Positions 43,901-57,800 of a DNA stretch of 64,000 nucleotides are shown here, one piece after another. A program made the translations under genes and the position numbers. Below the pieces are notes generated by a model that had not been told where the DNA came from, did not search any database, and saw nothing but the letters and a program-made list of their open reading frames with translations. How positions within the stretch are numbered: the stretch's first letter is position 1; every line of letters begins with the position of its first letter. Source of the DNA: Chaenocephalus aceratus (lineage: Eukaryota; Chordata; Actinopteri; Perciformes; Channichthyidae); contig CM043788.1 in assembly GCA_023974075.1 (NCBI GenBank), positions 23,748,496 to 23,812,495 of the forward strand, read 5' to 3'.

Positions 43901-46900
43901 TTTTTCAGATCCCCCTATTTTAGATCTTGATATGTTAATGTACTGTACAAATGAATTTTGTTAAGGTAGGATTTGTTGTGTAAAAAAAACATTAAATATG
44001 ATGATTATGAATAAAGCACAATGAATTGGAAAGAAATATAGCTTATGTGGAGTTTTGAATATATTTATATTTCCACAGTTGACCCTATCGACTCATTCTT
44101 TGAAGTTGTTTTGATGACATGATGCAACATGCTCTTTGAGCCTATCTCAGATGCTCTTTGGGTGAAATCAATATGTATACAAATTACAAAATGCAGAGTG
44201 AGTATTTGATTTTAGTTTTAAAACGATGGTTTGGTTAAATTATAAACAGTTTTGAAAAATTAAAACATTAGTGGGAATTCCTAAGCAGTCATACTTCAAC
44301 CTCACATGTGAAGAGAATGCATTAAGAGTTATGTTCACTTATTTGGAGTTAAAAACTGTATTTATGGTGTGTTTCCCGAGAGTGAGGTGGTGAGTTCACA
44401 GCGTGGTCTTTACCGAGCAGAGGAGCTGGGGGGTATAGGCAGCACATGCTCCAGTCGGCTGTAGTTGGTTATGCTGAAGGTTAGCACGGCGGGGGACGGG
44501 TTAATTGGCAAGTGCCGCGTGATTCCCGCCGGAAACGACAAAACCATCTCACCTATGATCTTCACAACACACCTTAGGGGCAGAGGAAGACAAGGAGTGT
44601 GTTAGAAAGAGAGGAAGAGACAGAAACTCATACACAGTAAATAATTGTTTTTTGATTCATTTGTTTTTCTTTCTTAAGTTTTAATTCTCCAAAAATGTCA
44701 CAATGGGACAGTTTCAGTCAAAATTACACCGGCCGTAAAAAAAATAATAGTTTATAGAAATTATTTTATTCCTCTCAACTTCTCAACTTGCCTCAGAGCC
44801 ATTTAAACAGAAACCCTGAGCATGTGCAGTGAGGTCTTAAAAAAATGCATTTATATCTGTTTAAATCTAAAGCATTGTGTGGTATGAATAGTTTCTAACT
44901 GTATACATACTTTTTAGAAATATGAAACAGGAAGGCAATTAATTACATTATGACCAACTCAGGCATTATCATTCACTGCATAAGCAGAATTAACAAGCTC
45001 TTTTCCCGACAGCCATACACAGAAAAGGGCAGGGTAATGGCGATCTAGGTCAGAGAATCCCACTGTCCTCCTGATGTCAGGATGTGCTGTAAATGTGAGC
45101 AGATATTTGTCGACCTACTTGCTTGGGTCAGCTCCTTTAAAGAAGGCGTTGACCGTCTCTGTGAACGCAGCAGCAACAGGGAGAGTGTCCTGAGCCCCCA
45201 TGGTGAGAGGACTGGGCCCTCTAGAGCAGCCTGAGGGCAACACACACCCATGCACACACATGTTAAAATAGTCTGATTAAGGCAAGACACACACCCAACC
45301 ATTGTTCATAATTAGCAATCCAATTAACTGAATGAGTTGCTATTTACTGTCATTATCTGGTTGTTATAGCTAAAGTCAGAGCTACATGAAAAATCTATGT
45401 ATTTTAGCTTCGACACAAACATGTATGAATAAAATACACAAGCCAACAGGGGTCAACAGATTAAGAATAGATACATGTTCCAAATCCCCCAACCAGGACT
45501 CTACACTCTTCCTAACAAACAGTGTGCGGATGAAATGAAGAACAAAACACACTGTGTGCAAACTACCGGGATGAGATGACACCTTAAAAGAGTTTGAAAT
45601 GAGAACAATGTTGGCGTTAGTGAGGTGGCATGAAAGCAGCAGGTTAGGTATGAAGAGGATAGCCATTTTCTCTCTGCTCTTTGACTGTGAAGTTGTAGAG
45701 TCAAACAGAATTACTTCAAATAAGTTATGAATATTTACACAGTACGTTTCACACAGACTTCTATTTGAGTGAGGTACTGTAGAAGGTAGATGAGAAAGGG
45801 AAGACAGAAGCAGACACAGAGAGAGACTGAGAGAGAGATGTGCATGCTTTTTCAAGCATGCCGTTAAAGCTAAATTATTCTGACAAGATCAAAGAAGGTC
45901 AGAGAGCCCAAAGATCAGACCAACAACCAAAAGGACAATAGTGACGGCAGAGAGATTAGTAAAGTGCAGGAAGAACGATGACCTTTTTCGGAAATGAGAG
46001 GCAGTCAGCGCAGAGTAAAAAATGAGAATGAACAATGTCAGGAAGAGAAGTAAGATTGCAAGTTGACTGCATATGAGAGAGCCAGGAGTTAGCATGGCAT
46101 GGGCTAGGGGTGATGAAGGGATTGCAAAGGAGGAAGAGGAAGGAGAGGGAAGGGAGGAAGTAAAGAAAGGGGCAGGGCAGGGGGCGAAGCTTGCACAAAT
46201 GAGCCTCAGAAGAGTGTGTGCTGCCCTGGTGCAGAGAAAACTTACCTTCAAAGGTTAAATAAAACTTCCCTCTGTCAAACCATACAAGGGATGGCTGGTC
46301 ATTCTCTGTGTGGGGTGGAGGGGTGGAGGAAGGAGGGGAGGTGGGGAGAGGAGGAGGGTGGAGGGTAGAGGAGGGTAGAGGGATGGAAGGGAGGGTTGGG
46401 GGTTAGAGGGGAGTGGGAGAGAGGAGGGGTGGGAGAGGGGGGGAGGGGGGGGGAGAGGAGAGAAGGACAGTAGCGTGAGTTTTTACATGGTAGGTCTATC
46501 ACACGTCACAGCTGAGTGAAACGTGGGGGTGGAGGCTGGGGACCACAACGAGGGGGGGAGACAGAGCATGTGACATCACGGTTGGAGGTTGTCTGTGGAT
46601 GCATGCGTGGGGTCAGGTGGGCACTGCTGAGGCTGGCAGTGTTACGACTAAATACAGTAAGCCTCTATCAGAGAGGAAGTCCAGGCTGTCGAAGGGGGAG
46701 GGGCAGCCAGGAGTGACAGTTTGGAGGTTGCAGGTTTCAGGAGCAGCAGAAAATGATCTCTCTTCTAGGAAGCACTCGAGTGGCACTACTTTCTTCAGAT
46801 TTGTTCATATTACGTTGATATATTTAGGCTTGTCTCTCTGTGTCTGACTGTGCTCACATTTACCTCCAGCCCTCTATGATTATGAAACAAATGGAAGCAG

Positions 46901-48673
46901 ACTGTCGTGTCTAAAAACACCCTGCAGGGGGGAGCTATGACTGAGACCGGAGAGCAGGGAGAGAGGATCTGTGGTGCACAGGGAGAGATGCTCCGTCCCA
47001 ATGACAGGGGCTGCATCCTCCAGGGGACACGGACTGTGAAGGTGAAGTCTGACCTCACAGAGACCAAAACTAGCTTCAGTTAACAGATCAGTTCAAAGGA
47101 CAGATGCATTGCCCAATACCATCCCACTGCAGAGTATCGGTAACTATTTGTCTGTTGCAGCAGATATAAGAAAAATACATTTTTGAGAGTTTAATACTAA
47201 TGTCTACATTTCAAAAATTTGCCAGAATGCTCTACAGCTATCATTACCGGAGGCTTAACATTATCATATTTGGAGCATCAGTCACGAGTCATTGTGTAAA
47301 TGTGTAATTTGACAAAAACAGATATTTAAATGACTTCTTGCCGCTCTTAAAAATCTTTTTATTTCATTTTTGTAAAAGCAAGCTGATGTACGGATGGATA
47401 TATTTGGTATATTGTTTCGACATAGGTACATCAGTCTGACCATTTTAGGAAAAGCCTACATTCACAGAATTAATTAAACTGCAAGACAAGCATGACTTTT
47501 CATAATCTGCATGAAAAGATTACAGGGCCATAGGCATAACGTATTAAATAAAAAAACTGGCCTTACTGGTGTATTCAAAAACTACAGTATCTCTTGTGCA
47601 AACACCATTCCAATGATACAAATGAAAGAGTGCTACAGTATACAAAGGAATGGCCATTAGCCAGTACAGCATTATAATGTTTTTTAATATAATTATGGTG
47701 GTAAACTCAGATTAGTTCCTCATTTTAGATTGACAATGTTCAATTAATACATATTGACACAAATGTGTATGGAAAGAAATATCTCAATATTAATATGTTC
47801 CGATCATGATGTTCTGTTCTACAATTCAGACTGGGGGATCCAGGCCCTGAACTGGGATTCAACTGCAGTGTGAGTGGAACTATTATGACCAGGGATTGTC
47901 TTAAAATACGGCACGATTTCCCAAATAACAAAACAAAACCAGGACTCTTCTACAGTTCAATGTGAGCCTGTACCTCGTATAAGAGCAGGCTTGTTCTAGT
48001 CCATACTATTGTTTCCATGCAGGTTCCCAGCGGGTGAAGATGTGTTGTTGAGTGAGTGGACTAAGAGAGTTGTTAGGTGATGATGAGTGCAGTGTGGTGC
48101 CTCACGAAGAACAAAAGGGCAGGTGTTGTTCTGAGTGAGAGCGCGGGGCTTTTCAAGTTCTGTTTTCTTTGGCTTGAGAGTGACAGGTGGTGACAGGGGG
48201 CGTCAGGGGTCGTGTGGGGGTACACCGAGGCGTTAGGCTGGTGAGGCGGGGGGAACCTGAGGCTGGTCGTGCTACCCAGCGGGAGATGAGGATGGTTTGA
48301 ATACCAAACAGCTGCTGCCTGTCTAATTCGACCCTAAGGCTCATGCCAGACTTCAAACGACTGAGAGCAGCAGCTCTGATCTGATAGTGGTGTAAGAGTG
48401 AGGGAGTGGGTGGTGTGTGGTGTGTGTGTGTGTGTGTGTGTGGTGTGTGTGTGTGTTTGGAGTGTGGGTGTGTAAGAGTGAGTTTGAGTGTGTGTGGTGT
48501 GGTGTGTGTGTGTGTGTGTGTTTGAGTGTGTGTGTAAGAGTGAGAAACACAGACAATATGGATCTCAAGGCCCACATTTCAGGAGCTCGTCAGACATGCT
48601 CACTGAACACCCAAACACTCAAACACACTCCTGTGGTGAGAGTGAAGGTAATGTGGAAGGGTCTGCATGCACT

Positions 48674-48768
<95 letters not shown>

Positions 48769-48786
48769 CACACACACACACACACA

Positions 48787-48884
<98 letters not shown>

Positions 48885-51800
48885 ACACACAGTGACACAA
48901 TGTGTCGCCAACAGACACAATGTTTCCATATTGACATTGTTAGACATCTACTGGTGCACAGTCATAAAACAGAGAGAAACGTCTCACGAGGGGGCAGAAT
49001 GTGGCAAGGGGAAAGACAACTCAAACTTTTTTGTAAAAACAAAAACAAAAGTTATGCAACAGAATACAGTTTTTGTGTCCCAAAAGCTTTCAGTTTTTGG
49101 CAGATATCATCATGAACTAACAAGAGAGATATAAGTGAGAATGAAAAAGAGAGAAAGAGGTTACTACTCAATGATTGGCAAATGTGTGGAAGGGTATGAG
49201 TCGGAAGAAAAATGTAGAAAAATGGTAATATCTCGCTATCATGTTTAAACAGAACAGAATGAGCATGTGGCTTGTCCCTACATCTATGATTTAAACCTTA
49301 AGTAGACTAGTCATATCAGTAGGTATACGGATGCTATTTTTATAAAACTCTTCTACATCAAAACAGGCTTTATAAAACTATGCCTGTGAGAACGTGGGAA
49401 AAAGACCCAAAAAGGAGAATGTGTCAGTGTCCTTATTACCGTACACCTTTTGACTGCCATTAATTGAGAAGCCACCAAACACTCGGTGATAGACCTTTAC
49501 CCCTTCTACGTCTAAGTGCACCCTGGGTTAAGAGCATCAAACAAGATTCTCCCCCACCCGTCCCCTTTCCTCTCTCTGAGGGATCTTACTATACCTGCAA
49601 ACGAATCAAAGTGTCTCTCAAAGGTGGGCAGTTTGTCTACATAAGCATCATCTTCTGACAAGCCAAAGGACAAATAAAGAGACGAACAAACGGCACAAAA
49701 CAAAAATACAGAGAGAAAATCAAACCAAGGAAAAAATTACAAAATGTAGGAAAAATCTGAAAGGGCACTGCAACAACAAACAATGAATGATGTAGAAAAA
49801 CAAAACAAAAGGAATAAGCATATTAAACAGAAAGAGAGGGAAATGCAAAATGAAATGAAACAAACGACTTAAACTGTAATACAGTCAGTTTAAAACTGTA
49901 ACTGTTCTGGTGACGTTTACTCCATCGAAATGTACACGAAGGGCCATAAAAAGCGACTGCTGATAACTCTGAGCAGCATGTGTGTTACAGTCTGAATGTA
50001 CTTAAGCTGTTTACCTAATCCTTTGTCTGCCCAATCAGTTATGAAAAAAGCAACCTCTAACAAGGGACTATATTCCTTTTTATATAACTATTGCTGCCTC
50101 CAGATTGTTACTTTATTTAATCTTTTATGACTCAGCCATGTTAATCTGCCCTAATTTACATCAACAACTCTGCACTGCAATGTCCTACAATCCCAACATA
50201 TAAAAAGGTAGATCAATGAGTGAGAAATTGTGTTAAAACCATCGATTCCTATAATAAAGGTTTATCGAGACCTTATAAACAACTTGTTACACCACCCACT
50301 CACAATGCTCTTGTAATCTTATTTAAATGAATTGGATTTATTTTTTTTACATTTATACCACTTTATCTCCAGATAGTAACAGCTGTCATGCATGGGTTAT
50401 GCCCAGTATAACTGAATTCATCATTCAGTGGATCATAAAGGAAGGACGCTGTCACCATTTCCAGAAGGAGAAAAATGAAATAAATAAATAAATACAAAAC
50501 TACACGACTCATTCCACACAAACAAGGAAGGACAGGGCCGGTGCATAAAATCAATAATGAACTTTTAATAAAAGACATGGAAGAGTTAAATTCAGCTATC
50601 ACAGGCGTCAGAAGAAGACCGCAGACAGTGACCGCTGAGGGAGCACACACCTGACACGGACACGGAGAGCTCTTTACTGACGGTGGGGGGTGGTGGCGGC
50701 ACTCATGGAGTTGGTGGAAGAGATGGAGGAGGTGCTCTCGGCCCGCGCCAACGGGGCGACAGGAGGGGGGCTGGCAGAGTGGACCGGCGGGCTGAATGAC
50801 GACTCTGAAGGGAGAAAAAGACCGTAGGAGAAAGACAGATTAAAATACATTTATGTTCATCTTATGCATACCAAAACACTACGTCAACTAGAAGTGAACA
50901 TATGATCAACTGCAACACCTACTGCATCTCCTATAGTGGGTTTCCCCGGAGGAAGTTTGGGCCGTGAAGAGGGGCGAGGTGGAGGTGGTGGGGGGGTTGG
51001 GTTGACTGACGAAGGAGTGGAAGGTCGCACCGGAGAAGAGGAACCTGCAAAACAGAGCAGAGACACATAGAGATGTATTTATAAACCCTAACCGTTCTTT
51101 TTAGACGCTTCACCATGCCGGAACCAGTGGAGTACAAATGCAAAATAAATGCTGGGTTGCCAGAACCTTTATTACACAGATTATTTGGAAATATTTCTTC
51201 ATGCATACAATGTGATGAAAGAGCATAGCAAAGATATAGACTAAGTTTTTATAATATTGTTTAAGAACAGTCAACCTCCTATTTTTAGCTGCCTTGAGTA
51301 TCTGTTACCCTCTCACAATTGACTTTTTTTTCTGCAAACAGACAAAATACATTCTATATCCCTTTCTTTTGAAACACTGGCCAAACTATGATAAATAATT
51401 CCCCTTGGTTTTAGAGATCTTTCTCACACAATTACGTATAATTAAAATGTACCAGAGAAAACATTTTCTATCCTGCATAATGGACGGTTTAAATGTTCAT
51501 AACATTAGTCAGCCACTCTAACAGAGTTACTGTATGTGAAAAAACTCAAAAAGAAATCCACCAGAGTGAAGTCCCATTAAATATGAGTAAGTCAGAATAA
51601 CAATCTATGCTATGAGTTTTGAGGCACAATGGTAAGAACATCCAACCGCATCAAAACATCACCTCTTTTCCGGGGATAAATACAATTGCAGATTTACTTT
51701 TCAGTTTAACAACAAAGCAATACTGCAATCAGCTCAAGGCAAACTCAAAGATGGTGTAATGCTGGTGATACAATCCCTTCTTAACACCAGTCAAAACATC

Positions 51801-54800
51801 TCTACCTGACTTTATGTGTAGGTATGGATGGTAATTGATAAGAATTGTCACATGGCTGATGATGACAAAGAAATTCACCATGTGTTGTCATAATTCCAGT
51901 TTTATATGTGTCCGTCAAACAAAGTTGTTAATATCTAGGTGTGATTTACTTATACAAGCTCCAAATGAACTGTCCTCCATAAACATATATTCTAGTTTGA
52001 ATCATTGACTGCTCACCGCTATTCGTGCCGCCAGCTCCAGATGTGGGACCCGGTGATGAAACCACTTCTCGATATGTGGGGGGAGGAGGTGGGGGAGGCG
52101 TACTCCGACTCCCCTGGTTAGCCTCGGTGGGCGAGGGGACAGTTTCCACTCCGTCCTCTTTGGGTTGGGTGACTTCTGTGTTCTCGGCCTGCTCCTCTTG
52201 AGACAGGACAAGTGACGGTGGGACGGAGCACGCTGCAGGCTGCTCAGTGGGAGGAGTCACGGCTGGAGGGGTGCTAGCTCTGGGAGCAGGGGCTGGTGGG
52301 ACGCTGGGGGGCGAGTCCAGAGGAGGGGGAGAGGAAGCGGGAGGGGAGGCAATGTCTTTCGGCGTGCAGGGGGTGGAGAGGTGGCGAGCGTGGGAGGAAT
52401 ACTGTCTTCAGGTGTGGGAGGACCTGAGCGGACAGGAAGTGCAGCTGGCTCCTCTGTGGGAGGCGGGGAAATTGGGAGAGGGGGTTCGTCTTTTGGGGGA
52501 AGGGATGCTGGGAGAGGGTGGTGCGGGGTCTTCTGGAGGAAGTGGTGATGCCGGTAAAGGTGGGGCAGGAGATTCAGGTGGAGGCGGGGAGGCTGGTTGT
52601 GGAGGCGCTGGTTTCTTCTGGGAGAGGCCGCTGCTCACTTGATTCTAAACTAAAGCTGACCCACGAGTCACTCGTTTCCTCGCCAGCAGACGAAGGCTGC
52701 TCTGGTCCAAAGATGTTGTCTAAGTCCGCTATAGAGGGCTTTCTGGTGGGGGCGTCGGCTTCTGTGGACACTTCTGAAACACAGACAACCAGTGACCAAT
52801 CAAAGGGTTTGTAGAGGACCTTGGCAAAGTTACACAAAAACATATAACATGACAGACAGGGAAAGGTCAAGCCAGAAATGTAAAGAGAAAGAAGCCACTG
52901 AGATGATGTTGAATGTTAGCTTTATCCTGCAGTGACGGGTGGCACAGTGGTCTGTGCATCTGATCATCAGATCAAGGGGGGTGTTGGGGAACTCCAGTTC
53001 GAAACCCGCTCCTGCCGCCACTGCGTCAGGCCGTTGTGTCCTTGGGCAAGACACTTCACCCGGATTTGCTCCACAGTACATGTATGATATCAATGTGTAC
53101 TTGTAAAAGCGCCTCGATGACTTCGAGGCGTGAAGATGTGGCGCAGTGCGCTGTGCAATGATCATCAGATCAAGGGGTGAAACCCGCCGCTGCTGCGTCT
53201 GTAAAGCCGTTGTCCTTGGGCAAGACACTTCACCTGAACTTGCTCCTGTGGGTATTGTCCACAGTGACCATTGCATGTGTAATGTGTATCTGTAAAGCGC
53301 TTTGAGCACTGGAAAAGCGCTATAATAAATGTAAGGAATTACATAGCCATGAAACTAACAAAGTGGTGTATTTGTTTTAATAGTAATTAGGTTTGTACTA
53401 TTTTATGTTTTTTCTAAGGGTAATGATTTGTATAATCACAATCTTATAGTGTGATCGCAATGCGTTGGTTTGTATGGGTCACATGGATATGGGCGGCACT
53501 CATTCGGATTATAATCACCTGTTGTGTGAGGAGTGTGTGAAAGTGTCGCTGTATTTTTTGTTGACCGCCAACACAACGATTGTTTTGATTATTAATACAA
53601 TTTCATTGTCCCCGTTTTAATATGTTGATGATCTAACTTTTTTCATTAAATAAAAAATAAATGTCACCCGCATTTTGATCTCACCAATTCATTTTTGGAT
53701 AGCGTGTCAGACAAGTTCAACCAGGCCCGACCTCAGCCTCTCAGCGACTTTGTCTGTTTCCTGAAGTTGCCAAAGACAGTGTGATAGCCAGATGGCAGAA
53801 ATAGATAAGAAGACCTCTTACCGGCATCATCTGCAGAGGGAGGGCCAGTTGATGGGGCGGGGGGCGGGACAATCTTGGGTGGAAGTGGAGGTGGAGCTGT
53901 AATACAAATATAAGCACAACAATGATTACTCCCGTTAACCAGTTAAGCCCCACGGGCGGGGGGCAAAACAGAAGATCACTGTCTAGACATGCTTGGATGA
54001 AGTGAATTCAATATACGGTGGGCTGCATACAACGACTTATTCTTCAAATGAGAAGAAACATTTTTAAAAAGTTGGACCCATACATGACAGGCCTTACCAC
54101 ACCTGAAAACAAAAATCCCAATAGCATTTCACCATGCAGCACAGCACATTCATTCACCACCATGCCAAATGCAAGGAGAAGCCAGTGAGGTAGGATGGGT
54201 GCAGTATGGGAGACGGGCACTGAACTTTCCCATAATAATAAAAAAACAACTCTAAATCTATTGGTTGTGAAAAGGCTGATGAAATGACCCACGTTAGAGC
54301 TGGCAGTTTGTATGAGAATGAGAAGCAGCGTGTTATTGATCGGTCAGTGTGCAGCTTTGTTTGTTAGTCGGATGATGATCATGAAGTGAGCTGATGGATC
54401 TGAGCAGTCATTCCAGGGAGGAGAAGAAGAAGAAGTGCAGCACATTACGCAATAATTATAAAACTTACTTCCTGTAGGGAAGGATCTTGTCAAAGAGGAT
54501 TCAGGCTCTGACAGAGGAATCCCCCACGCATCGGACTCAAACACACCCACTGAGTTCAGGAGGGGACAGAACAGGATGAGTCAGGGGTATTAGAGCCAAA
54601 ACATTTAAATGGCTTCTAATGCTGCGAAGCTTATGAGACTTAAGTAAGAGGTGAAACAAGATCAGCATGTCAATAAAATATTTCGAAACAGATTATCAGC
54701 CTGAGGCACAAACTGTACATAGGATGTGTTGCAACAGCAGAACATCTAAAATACATTTTCATTTATTACTGAAGCAGAAAGAAGGATTGCAATTTCATGG

Positions 54801-57800
54801 CCATGGTGGCTTCAGCACTAAATGTGTCTCAATACATGTTTACAACCTTATTCACTAGAGCTGATTCTGAAGGCTAAATTCTAAATGATATACAGAACAA
54901 CATTTGCTCCACATCTGTCCTAGTCTACATGTTTTGATTGATTTGTTTTCATTGACTATACTATCTTAGCCCTGCCATGCCATGAGCCTATTTTTTCTTC
55001 AGCCTTTTTTTACATTTAGCATTTGCCAGCAATAACAAAATAGCTTAACACCTTTTTTCTGGTCGTATAAAATCCAAAATATTGCAAGATTATACATGAA
55101 TACATTTGTTTAAGCAACCTGCACCTGAGCCTTACAATTGAGTGTAAACTAATGTTTACCCCAACTAAATAATAATTCATATCACACATGCCTACACTTT
55201 ATGATACTTTGAATTAAAAAACATAATCAACAAAAAAGTTAAACATTTCCAGTTGTCACACACACATATATTTATTGTCTGAACAAATGTATGAAAGGAA
55301 TTTGTGTGGGGTGGATGTTGCCTGACTTGCAGTTGCATAACAGCTAAGAACTCTCTCAGAGTCTAACTCCAACTGGATTGGCTGATAGCATGACTGGTGC
55401 CAATTTCAACTTTGACCCTAATGATGACAGATTGAGTAAATCCACAACTGCTCTGTAAGTCTGAGGGAAGAACAGCAGTGTTAGAGACATTGGTGTGAGA
55501 GGGGGGGGGGGGGTATCTGCTTTGACAGCTGAGCAGGGCTTATCTGGCACTCTTGAGACAATAAATGTGTGTTCAGAAAGATATTTTCATTGTGTTGCTA
55601 TCACAGTTTGACAAAACAACAACACTGGGAACAACTGTCAACACAGACATATTCTAACAACGGACACAAAGACGTAGACAGAATAAATAGACAAAGACAC
55701 GGATTGACAAAAAACCATGGAGGAGGGTTACCTTCAGTTTTTGATTCTCCAAAGGCTGTATCCAAGGGAGGCCCAAATAAGGCTGTGGTGTCTTCAGAGA
55801 CCGGTGTCTGTTGACTGCTGCAACACACACATGACATTCGGAGAGCAATTATTGTAAAGAAGGACATTTTAGGAATGAGCAGCAAGTATAGCTTACATGA
55901 TCTGATCATGGTACAGGTAGAAAGCATTTTAACACATCAGTATCCCCATATACACCTTTTTAAATCTGCTGAATTTTATCTTGCTTTCACAAATGTATGA
56001 TGACTTAATTTGGACAATTCTTAACATGTGGAACCATAAACTACAGCTATTGCAAAAGTTCACCTTCAATATTTACAAATCATTTTCAGTAGTTATTACA
56101 GGTTCATTATAAGGGCTGTGCTGTGACAAAACCATGCAGTGTAGAGTAGAACAATGTTCTGTAGTAATGTAGAGTGATACAGGAGGAATATCTAAACATG
56201 CAGCTGGACCATGGCTAACGGCACTCGACAGACAACAGCCTCATGTGGACAGTAAAGTCTGGCATCAAACAAACCACAGAAACACATGTAGAGGAAGACT
56301 ATGATCACCACCATGAACACAAACAGTTCTACTAGAAGAACATGCGCTTATGTCCCCGCAGCACACAAAGCAGCACAGTGTTGTTTGGTAGATAAACACA
56401 TGTGACAGTTCTGCGGATTCACTGAAGCCTCAAGAGGGCCTCCGACAAAACAAACAATGTTTGTCCCAGACATCTTATATGTTTGTGGGAAGGCAAAGGT
56501 TCGGCGAAATCTAAAACAAAATCGGGGTGTGTTTTTATGCCATTATGTTAGAACTAACGCATAAAATAATCTCTCGGCCTTTAGTTAAAGTTGGGGTAGG
56601 TAAGTTTGAGAAACCGGCTCGAGATCGCTAGAATTTGAAAATACACAACCGGAGAAAATCTGCCACTTCCTTATAGAGCCCCTCCTCCAACACACACGAA
56701 CGCGCACATGACCAATGAGGGCACAAGATAAGTTTGTGCCCCGATGGAAGGCTGACAGGCAGGTAGGCCATCCAATCCGTTTAGCCGGCCCGGCTAAACG
56801 GATTGGATGGTCTACCTGCCTGTCAGCCTTCCATCCATCAACGGATCCATCCATCCGTTGTACTTTTTACAGTATTACGGCTTCGACAGATGACATTTTT
56901 TTTATGGATTTTTTGTCAAAGCACTAAAGATATTCATTGCTATCGGGATGTTAAGAGCATTCCATGGAATATAACAAAAAGTGTATCTCGAGCCGGTTTC
57001 TGAAACTTACCTACCCCACCTTTAAGCATTTCAAAACTGAAAAGTGACATGGTCCGCTGTGACTTAAATACCCAGTTCACATTAACAGGATGTATCATTG
57101 CTGGGTGAACTGACCAAACTCCCAAAAAGCACAATGATACTTGATGGGGACATTTGAGAGTTGTGTGTTGTGTGCTACATGTAATATATTTGTAATGAAG
57201 ACAAATAAATGATGACATGACATATAACTACTGTAACCTGCCAGGCATATCCCCACTAACATCACCTCCATTAGCTTGTACACTGCAGATATACTGCACA
57301 TCTTACAATACAGGTTCATCTTTTAACAGAACAGTAAAATGAAGCCGGGTTAATCTGTGAATTTAGCACACACAGTTTTTAATATTCTTAAAAAATATGT
57401 AAGATTAATAGGTACCTCATACAACCCCTTTTCACAAATTCTAAATGAAATAGGTGTCTGTTGTCAGAGAAGAGTGAGGGTCATACCTGGGGGGTTGTGG
57501 TGCTGGAGCTGGTGTTGGGGCCACAGTGGGTAAAGTTGGGATGATGCGCCTCGGTCTGGCAATCTCTTCCCCTGGAACTACAATTAAATATGTTTACCAC
57601 ATGTGTTCTCGATCACATTCTCTGTAATTCACCATATTTAAATATCCTAAGGTGCAACAAGATTGATACTCACTGGATGTGTTCCTTTTCAAACCCTGAA
57701 ACATGAACAAATTACAGTAAAATGTAAAAAATAAAGACACAAAATAGCAACAGTCACGCACAAGTACAACGTTGTAATAATTCCAACAATATAACCGTCT

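Noticed and set aside
46299..46502. Proline/serine-rich frame on the - strand
   Set aside because: It is the C/T-rich tract next to an SGIP1 acceptor. It has no exon borders and no conserved block.
48590..49134. Several frames rich in Thr/His or Val/Cys
   Set aside because: These are translations of the CA/TG microsatellites, not proteins.
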